In this document: positions 57,901 through 64,000 of the stretch, piece by piece
Layout: each line of letters opens with the position of its first letter
Position numbering within the stretch: the stretch's first letter is position 1
From: Anadara kagoshimensis
Lineage: Eukaryota; Mollusca; Bivalvia; Arcoida; Arcidae
Length of the DNA: 64,000 nucleotides
NCBI GenBank assembly: GCA_021292105.1
Contig: CM037869.1
Location: 44,476,990 to 44,540,989 of the forward strand
Reading direction: 5' to 3'
The notes under the pieces: model-generated
The model's input: the letters and a program-made list of their open reading frames with translations, nothing else
What the model was told of the DNA's origin: nothing
Databases searched by the model: none
Program-made: the position numbers and the translations under genes

Positions 57901-60900
57901 AATAAATTCTGTGATTGTGGTTACTGTTTAAGGAGGTTTTTCAAAACACACGTATACTATTTCGATGCATATATATATACAATACATAATGTTATATGTC
58001 AGATTGTAAAAAGTATATGGGTCATTCTCAAAAAATGTAGAAATTCATGTCACCAGCAATAAACATGCAGATATGTTTTAAATTTTATCAATTTAAAGGC
58101 TAAAATAGTTTGTACAGGTTCGGAACTGTAAAATGTTCTTAAAATATTTGATAAATAGTTATACTTTATAAAATTATGTAATCATTTGAGGTGTGATTCT
58201 GTTACTTTGTTACTGTCTTTCTACACAAGTTTTTTGTTTGTCATCAAAATACTTTATTTAATTGTTGATTTATAAATCAAATTTGGGTTTTGGCCATTAG
58301 ATAATCACGTATACTGACTAAATATGACGAATTATTCAGTTTAATATGTCAACGAATGATATTTTTCTTAGATAATTAGTGTGTACAATGCTGCACAGTC
58401 CTTGGTGTTACCAAACACTAAAAGTGCATATATACGAGTTACTGCTCTTTGCATATAAAAGATGGTATTATATATGCTCCCTAGTCTGCAGACATCATGT
58501 ATTCAGCATCTGGACAAAAATCAAACATCAGTAAAAACATAATTAGTAAAAATTGATAAAGATTAGTTTACATTTAACAGTAGATTTATTTTAAGTCTGT
58601 AGTGTTACCGTTGTGTATACAATACCAAGAAAGAAATAAGAAAAATACACCTTTCTAAAGTTTTGGCAACGTTCAAAGTTCAGATGTAGCATGTGTTTAT
58701 GCTGAAGGAGGCATTATTTTTTAAACTATGCGTTAATATCTGAAAATATGTCCATTGTGTAACTGTCCTTGGTATTACTGAAGAAATTGGTTATTCCAGA
58801 GACAAATTTAGTGTTACCACAGACCTTAAAACTAATTAAGTGGATTTTTTTTGTAATTTTGTCCAAAATATTGAAAACAAATGTTTGAAAGACATTGGCA
58901 CACCTTTAGTTGTACAATTATGGTGAAAGAAAATATTAGATGACCGGTTATCATACTGTTATTCTATTCTGGTTACACCAATGACTGGATACGGTAACAC
59001 CAGGGACTTTTATTTTATATATTGTTCCTATGCCTAGTAGAAATTAGCAAACAATAACTATGTATATTTTGAGCAATAGCAACTGACCAATCCTTTAGTT
59101 ATAATTCGTCGAACTACAGAAATAATTATCTATTTACGTATGATGAGAATTTTTAGATACACCAAAGACAAAAATGTAACACCAGGGACTTTATATTAAT
59201 TATAATTTTAATACTATATGCACTGTCAGAAATACGTAAATTTCCTTTATTTTGACTGATCTTTTGAATGTAAATAAGGTTCTTGGATTGGTCTTTTGCT
59301 GTAAAAGTAATAAATGATTTGTATATTCCTGAATTTTGAAATGTTAGTTACACCAGTGACACAATTAGTAACACCATGGACTACTGGTATATATTTTGAA
59401 TTGTTTTATGTAATACATACAATCTGAGTTATATCACGGTGGCTATCACATATTCCAGATTCATATATGGGTCTTCGCTTACCATCATACCATGAACAAT
59501 TGATTTTGCGCTATGTTATCAGAGATATCATATTGAAAATGAAGTAACACCAGAGACAAACAAGTAAAGCCACCGAGTTGTTCACAGATAAGATATAATA
59601 AGAAAGAGAAAGAATGTCGTAGATTTACGACAGAGTAAAACAGATCCTTAGGGTGGACCTAAAAAGCGAAAACAAATAAAACCACAGTAAGTACGCAGAC
59701 AGTAGGACACACAGTAGATATTCAGACAGACACATCGTTGCGAAGGGGCATTCAATGTTTAAGACAGATGCACTGAAAATAGACCTACTACAGAATTTGA
59801 TACAAAATTAGGAGAATTTGTACAGACCGATGGCCACAACAGATGCGATGAAATATGTGGCTACACGAGACCAAAGGACATATTTAGACAGACCAAACAG
59901 TAGTTGAACAGACTGACCTTTTAGTAGACTCTATGTCAGATATAGCAGGCGACACTATAATAGACTTGGTGACAGATAAAGCTGCAGATAAACAGATAGA
60001 TTACCCTTTAGCACAACTCAGATATAGTTCCAGATAGACAGACAGATAACCCTATAGCAGACCCAGTGACAGATATAGTTACAGATAGACAGACAGTTGA
60101 CCCTATAGCAGACTCAGTGTCAGATGTAGCTACAGATAGACAGACAGATGACCCTATAGCAAAGTCAGTGACATATATCGCTACAGATAGACAGGCAGAT
60201 GACCATATAAAACTGAGTGACAGATATAGTCACGGATAAACAACATATTTCTCTATAACAAACTCAGTGACAGATATAGCTACCGGTACAGATATATTTT
60301 CCCTATAGCAGACTCAGTGACAGATATAGCTACAAATAGACAGATTTTCCTATATAAGACTCATTGACAGATATAGCTACTGCGAAACAGACAGATGAAA
60401 GCAGACTCATTGGCAGATATAGATACCGAGAAACACAGATGACCCTAAAGCAGACCCATTGACAGATATAGCTACCGAGAAGCAGACATAACCCAACAGC
60501 AGGTTTGTTGATTGATATAGCTGCTGATACTTTCGTTAAATCCTACTGTGATTGTTGATGTTTGCTACATTTTGAAATTTCACAGTCAAGATTCTTTCAA
60601 ATAATACCGAGGCGGTCAGTTTCTGGAGGAAACCAGAGTGCCTGGAGAAAACCATTGACATCCGGCATGAGAACTGACAAATTTGATCACACTAGGGTCA
60701 GTCCGAGTTGGATTCAAACCTGTGAGATATGAAGCACTGTGATCTGTGAGCGTGCACTTTAAGTGTACTTTAGCATTTTTATTTGGTAGATCTGCCATAT
60801 ACCACTTTTTTAATTTAATCATAAAATACACTCAAAAAGTGGTATATGACAGTATCATATACCACTTGTTGAATGTATTTTATGATTAAAAAAGTGGTAT

Positions 60901-63105
60901 ATGACAGATCAACTGTCTTTGGTGTTGTCTGTGGTGTTACCAATATATAAAATGACACCAAATGGTACAAATTTAACAAGGAAATATTATATTTCAATCG
61001 TTTATTTATTTATTTTAATTTACTAGGTAAATCGCGAGTTTTAAGATAAAATAAAAGATCATCAAATCAAAATACTACAATATTGTCCCTTGTGTTACAA
61101 AGGTGTCTCTGGTGTTAACAAAACAATTGGTAAACATTGGATAATCTTGAGGAATGTAAATTTTTCTATTCAAATATCTGTTCAAACTCCATTTTTGAGA
61201 GATAGAATATAATGTAAGATGTATTGTCTTACTTTTGTTTCCCAACACGCATTGAAATTTCAGTATTTTAAATGGCTGTCTTTGGTGTTATTCTTTTTGT
61301 CTTTGGTATAACTTCTAAATGTCTGTGGTGTTGCCATGGTCTATTCATTCATTAATTTGCACAATGTAAATAAATTTTGTTAACTTATAATTAATTATGA
61401 ATTACGTATTAAGTACTTTTCTATGAACCAGTAAAGAACGCGTGCCACAAAAAAGGCAGTAACTTATTATAAAATTCCGTTCTTGCATTTTTTTTAGTTT
61501 ATCATTTCGAGATTTTAAGATTGTTATTTAAGTGTTAAAATGAAAAATACAGTCTCAAATTTTAAATGATATGTCAGCTAGTTTGTTATTCATGTATAGA
61601 AATAGGTTTTATATTTAAAATCTACTTAAATATAGATATTTTCAAAAACATAAATGATGGTTACTCCAGAGGACATTATGAAGCACAATTTTAAATTCAA
61701 TTTGATATTCTGTCAAAAAGAACCAATGTCTTGTGTGCATATTTCTCAGAATGAAATTTTATGTTTCAAATATTGATTTCCAACCAATGAAATGACGGGA
61801 TTCAATTATTTTTTTATCGTTATTTTGGTTTGTGGAATTTCTACATTTTTTGAGAATGACCCATATATTAAATGAGTAAAATCTAGCACTGTCTCTTGAG
61901 AAAGAAATACCTCCGTCCCAACATCTATAAGGGTTTAAAGTATTCCAGCGACCTTAACCTCAAGTTTCCGGTAGGACCTTGGTTCAAGGTCATGACACAC
62001 TTTTTAACCATGAAAATTATTCTTGTAAACTTTTATGACAGTCGTCCAAAGCAGTTATGAGATATGGCCCAGGCACGATTTTACATGGACAGACAGACAT
62101 ATACCCCTGTCAAACTAATTTGCGTGGGTATATCTACATGTAGTGTGAGGAGGTATAAATATTAAAATATAAAAATCGAAAAATTGAAAATTGGGCACTC
62201 ACTAAAATTATTGACAGAAGAATACGTACGTTTTATTGATTCCCGTCTGGCTTCATAAGCGTTTACCGGAGTGGAATTACTTCTCTGCCTAGCTCGCAGT
62301 AATCTGAAATATCAAAATGAAATTGATAACAATAAATGGATTTTTATGACAATTTTATTTTCCTAAACTCTAGATCTAGGACAATTTTATTGGCTTGCTG
62401 CAATATTGAATATTTAATATCATTCAGTACAGAAATAACGAAAGTTTAATACTGAGGTAACGAATACGTGCCGAAGCGACAGCCCATTTCGGCCCATTGT
62501 TAACTACATGTATATCGTTTCGACAGGTGCTATAAATTATATATCTCTCAGAGGCAGCTTTTCGGTCACAAGCTATTCGTGTCCCAGTTTCACAATCAGT
62601 CCTTAGCTAACATTTTCTAAACATTAATCTTGCAAACTTTCAAATTTTTAAATAAATGTTTTCCTGCGACCTTGACATTTTTTATATGACCTTGGTTCAG
62701 GGTCATGACAAACCTTTTGACCATGAAGATTATTCATATGAGGTTTTATGACAATCGTCCAAAGCAATTATGAGATATGGCCCGGGCACGATTTTACAAG
62801 GACAGACAGACAGACATAAATAGTGATTCCTGTATCCTTCCCTCAAACAAGTTTTCGGGGGTGGGGGGGGGGTATAATCAGGTTTTCAGTGCTTAAGTGT
62901 CAATGACTTACGTTGTTCTGGTCGGTCGTCCATATCTGATGTCATATCCGTTTTCTACAGAGTTCCTTGTATCAGTCGTTGTCAGATACTGGTGTGTACT
63001 GTTAGGTCGGTAGTATGAAGCTTCACTACGTCTGGTTAGTGGTGCTGATCGCCTTCCTGAGAGCCGTCCCACATTTTCTAGATGCATATCTTCATGATTT
63101 GACTG
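51126..63105 (-). CDS. Gene B: Ser/Arg-rich protein with acidic tail, seven visible coding exons, 5' incomplete
   Basis: Exons 63105-62912, 62303-62230, 57662-57626, 57111-57046, 56452-56316, 55357-55097 and 51961-51126 (194, 74, 37, 66, 137, 261, 836 nt) sum to 1605 nt, 534 codons plus TAA. Every intron is GT/AG and phases 2, 1, 2, 2, 1, 1 close exactly. The frame enters open at 63105, so earlier exons lie to the right. The product is low in hydrophobic residues and has no membrane segment in the visible part. It is rich in S, T, R, P and N; a middle part has a few hydrophobic or Cys positions (YLDAKSLSVYGVYMPR; LFEELIILPDDL), and the last 200 residues are extremely E/D/N/S/T-rich. Inference: intracellular, largely disordered scaffold or tail region. 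I do not recognise the family and assign no function. Confidence 0.8.
52326..52825 (-). mobile_element. R1 MITE split by a TIR MITE
   Basis: Left end ttcagtacaaaagcatgtcg; right end gttaaattttggacatgtct; the interior motif duplicates on the right side (both ccatatctcggccgatcggc and gccgagatgagttgccgag). Confidence 0.7.
52425..52615. mobile_element. TIR MITE, 'aaacgtatttattttcgcg' family, copy 2 (nested)
   Basis: Ends ataaacgtatttattttcgc and gaaattaaatacgtttacgg; sits inside the R1 copy in the last intron of gene B. Confidence 0.75.
52966..53117 (-). mobile_element. R1 foldback MITE, short
   Basis: Ends atacagacccgtcaaaagtt and aactttcgacaggtctgtac; about 150 bp. Confidence 0.7.
53595..53765 (-). 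mobile_element. R1 foldback MITE, short
   Basis: Ends tacagttcatgcctgtcaaa and ttaaacttttgacaggtcta. Confidence 0.7.
53766..54480. other. Gene B last intron, nothing recognised
   Basis: AT-rich intron sequence with short aaataaat repeats. Confidence 0.4.
54500..54690 (-). mobile_element. SINE fragment, second head type
   Basis: B-box-like gtgtaattcgaacctagagg and aagtgcgcctagactccc; body ccacaaaaagcgaactgact. Confidence 0.45.
54802..54998 (-). mobile_element. R1 foldback MITE
   Basis: Ends agtacagtacagacctgtca and gttaaacttttgacgggcct. Confidence 0.75.
55097..55357 (-). CDS. Gene B exon
   Basis: 261 nt, acceptor ttgtatag (55358), donor CCGAG|gtagat (55096). Codes SPRSDTDELSLPLHLKRPAT, a Pro/Lys-rich stretch, several N-X-S/T sequences, then a leucine/acidic motif LFEELIILPDDLNVR. 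Phase 1 at both ends, so skippable in frame. A frame-open extension to its 5' side (to 55490) is a run of short intronic repeats and is not coding. Confidence 0.77.
55375..55545 (-). repeat. Short tandem repeat beside gene B exon
   Basis: Four to five drifting copies of gttcaataagtgtagtcaat followed by ttccaatttgaaaa, beginning less than 20 bp from the exon acceptor at 55358. Confidence 0.75.
55825..56065. mobile_element. TIR MITE, 'ttttcgcg' family, diverged copy
   Basis: ttcgcgaatttaaaataaaa at the left and tctcgcgaaattcgcgacag at the right, with ttttccgcggaaataaaatg between; intron of gene B. Open frames here are incidental. Confidence 0.5.
56316..56452 (-). CDS. Gene B exon
   Basis: 137 nt, acceptor ctttcag (56453), donor CACCTG|gtatca (56315). 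Codes AHYLDAKSLSVYGVYMPRNN, then PHACFMTGNPTTRIKDGG and EVPAAPP. This is the most protein-like, least repetitive part of the visible product and the best probe for homology. The other frames contain stops. Confidence 0.75.
57046..57111 (-). CDS. Gene B exon
   Basis: 66 nt, acceptor cttgcag (57112), donor AATCG|gtaagt (57045). Codes TLNVANPGESRHSFLTGARY then N-R. Because entry and exit phases are both 2, the exon could be skipped in frame. Confidence 0.72.
57225..57385 (+). mobile_element. R4 dispersed repeat
   Basis: gtccaaatcacaattcggaa, aaacacgtggacttccacaa and ggaagtgaggccgggtgctc, then tacacacgccactgtgac; intron of gene B. Confidence 0.6.
57626..57662 (-). CDS. Gene B microexon
   Basis: A 37-nt exon between acceptor ttttcag (57663) and donor AGAGA|gtaagt (57625), coding R-MESPSTMYSSRE. 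Too short to stand alone; support comes from the phase 1 entry and phase 2 exit that link the neighbours exactly, and from strong splice sites on both sides. Confidence 0.65.
59900..60510 (+). repeat. 51-bp tandem array
   Basis: Units start gatagacagacagatgaccc at about 60033, 60084, 60135 and 60186, then decay on both sides; each also has ctatagcagactcagtgaca and gatatagctaca. The period is 51 bp by direct counting. Confidence 0.85.
60595..60775 (-). mobile_element. SINE fragment, second head type
   Basis: gagttggattcaaacctgtg (decayed B box) and ggtcagtttctggaggaaac shared with 21955-22216. Confidence 0.5.
60793..60905. mobile_element. Double foldback element
   Basis: Two adjacent hairpins, each of accactttttt and aaaagtggtatatgacag type, the second an inverted copy of the first. 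Confidence 0.7.
61905..62150 (+). repeat. Dispersed 'ttggacgact' repeat
   Basis: ccttggttcaaggtcatgac, gtcgtccaaagcagttatga, gcacgattttacatggacag, then gacagaca. Confidence 0.6.
62230..62303 (-). CDS. Gene B exon (second visible)
   Basis: Acceptor tatttcag at 62304 and donor AAAAC|gtacgt at 62229. Codes LLRARQRSNSTPVNAYEARR then ESIK; enters in phase 2 and leaves in phase 1. Basic, helix-prone at its ends. The next intron carries the 3.85-kb TIR element. Confidence 0.75.
62425..62580 (-). mobile_element. R1 partial copy
   Basis: Left end ttcagtacagaaataacgaa and interior agcttttcggtcacaagcta; the right end is replaced by a half copy of the cccggtttcacaataa MITE. Confidence 0.55.
62655..62880 (+). 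repeat. Dispersed 'ttggacgact' repeat
   Basis: atgaagattattcatatgag, gtccaaagcaattatgagat, gggcacgattttacaaggac, cagacagacag and a G run at the end; only about 30 bp from a gene B exon. Confidence 0.65.
62912..63105 (-). CDS. Gene B exon (first visible)
   Basis: Acceptor ttaatag at 63106 and donor AAC|gtaagt at 62911. 64 residues, including RRSAPLTRRSEASYYRPNST and an NGYDIRYGRPTRT stretch, basic and Ser/Thr-rich, suggesting phosphorylatable sites. The acceptor is a TAG-CAG tandem: use of the second AG would drop one Gln without changing frame. Confidence 0.75.
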
Positions 63106-63144
63106 CTATTAAAAGAGAAACAAAATGTGTTATATTAAAAAAAT

Positions 63145-63318
63145 CCAGTCTATAAAAGCCATCAAAGAGAATCAGTGAAAGCGGCATTGATAGGCAAATG
63201 GCCTTTATAAAGGTTCAAATAATATGAATAAAGAACAATATTAATTGCGATACAATTCTACTCTTATAAGCAGATAGTCCTCATATACAGGTGGTCTTTA
63301 AGGCAGGTTGGACTGTAT
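63145..63318 (-). mobile_element. R2 TIR MITE
   Basis: Reverse copy: ccagtctataaaagccatc to taaggcaggttggactgta. Confidence 0.7.
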
Positions 63319-63424
63319 ATATTATCCCGGCTAAACGTCTAGTTATTGGTATAATATTCTGAGTTAACTAATGTGTGTTTCTCGTTGGATTTGTCCCTCG
63401 ACGTAAAATATATAGGTATGAAAG

Positions 63425-63700
63425 TTCGGGGTTGATTTGACCATGACTTGAGAAAAGTGATGACTGTGCTGTCGTCAAGCACTCGACAGTTAGATATGAA
63501 AGTCACTGGGTCCTGTCACGGTAGTCTTGGTACGCTAAAGAACTTGCCCTGTCTATTTCCCTGAGCGCACTGCAAAGCAAATATTTCTGACACTCTACAG
63601 ATAGTGGCGTTTCGATATAAATTGTTAGGGTTTTTTTTTTTTTTTTTTTTTTGATTTTTTTTAAATAAAAAAAAATTTTAACGGGGACATAAAACACTTT
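63425..63700 (+). mobile_element. SINE body fragment with poly-T
   Basis: gctgtcgtcaagcactcgac, ggtagtcttggtacgctaaa and ggcgtttcgatataaattg, interrupted by a long T run at 63628-63654 before acggggacataaaacac. Confidence 0.55.
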
Positions 63701-64000
63701 TATATCATTCATTTTGTAATCGTGGTTGAGGCCCAGCAATTTTAACCACACCACTGGGTATCATTTTGTTATTGAGGACAGCTACAGGTACACGTTGACA
63801 TATATTTTTCTTAAAATATGTTTGTACAATGCACGTATAAAATGTGTTTTTGATATGGTTGCTATACCGGGAATGTTTTTACGCCTTGTTGTTAACTAAA
63901 AATCTAATTAAAAACATGTTAATTACAAAATCAAACTCGCCCTATAAAAATAGTTTTGGCCTGAACCAAAACTGCTAATATTGATTCTGCGTATATCACA

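Larger units (their letters stand above)
58014..61867. mobile_element. 3.85-kb TIR element with subterminal motif arrays
   Basis: Inverted terminal repeats of 33 bp, identical by eye (58014-58046 and 61835-61867), reading tatatgggtcattctcaaaa inwards and then aaatgtagaaattc. No transposase frame of any length is present, so it is non-autonomous. About 18 copies of GTCYYTGGTGTTACC lie inside, in mirrored orientation; a 51-bp tandem array, a SINE piece and a double palindrome occupy the centre. It lies in the intron of gene B between exons 62230 and 57662. Confidence 0.75.

Overview
The window looks like nuclear DNA of a marine invertebrate, most likely a bivalve mollusc. It is AT-rich, gene-poor and intron-rich, with spliceosomal GT/AG junctions, a eukaryotic tRNA-Asn gene, tRNA-derived SINEs with the 3' tails common in molluscs (ending in a cttgactgggacgttaaac-like stretch or a gctgatgcgacgttaa-like stretch), many foldback MITEs and Penelope/retrozyme-type hammerhead ribozyme sequences. 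The assignment to bivalves is inference; no bacterial or viral gene content is visible.

Genes. Two multi-exon protein genes could be assembled on the minus strand because reading frame and splice phase close exactly across every junction. Gene A (27574 to 18064, five coding exons, 696 codons plus stop) encodes an N-terminal signal peptide, a beta-rich or hydrophobic region, one EGF-like exon and a long cysteine-containing C-terminal exon; it looks like an extracellular or membrane-attached protein of unknown function. Gene B (from beyond the right side of the window at about 63105 down to the stop at 51126, seven coding exons, 534 visible codons) encodes a Ser/Thr/Arg-rich disordered protein with a very acidic C-terminal tail; its 5' end is not in this part of the sequence. 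A third, weaker gene (5978 to 4119, minus) shows the start of a short type II membrane protein with two exons. A tRNA-Asn(GTT) gene lies in intron 1 of gene A on the same strand.

Everything else is introns and intergenic DNA made largely of mobile elements. The most abundant family (called R1 here) has termini reading acagacctgtcgaaagttt and its inverse; about 28 full, partial or nested copies are scattered from 1.2 to 62.6 kb, and its sequence also forms a tandem array at 12.5-13.2 kb. Other families: R2 (ends acagtccaacctgcctt / gacaggtttgactgt), R3 (repeat carrying hammerhead ribozymes, three copies at 0.4, 20.0 and 46.7 kb), R4 (dispersed element related to the ~100-bp array at 29.7-30.5 kb), R5 (foldback with perfect arms and a conserved peptide reading frame), several TIR MITEs, two SINE groups, and a 3.85-kb TIR element (58014-61867) sitting in an intron of gene B and loaded with about 18 copies of a 15-bp motif.

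The strongest signals for a second look are the intact minimal hammerhead ribozyme at 381-426 with two decayed relatives, and the mirrored 15-bp motif array in the 3.85-kb intronic TIR element.
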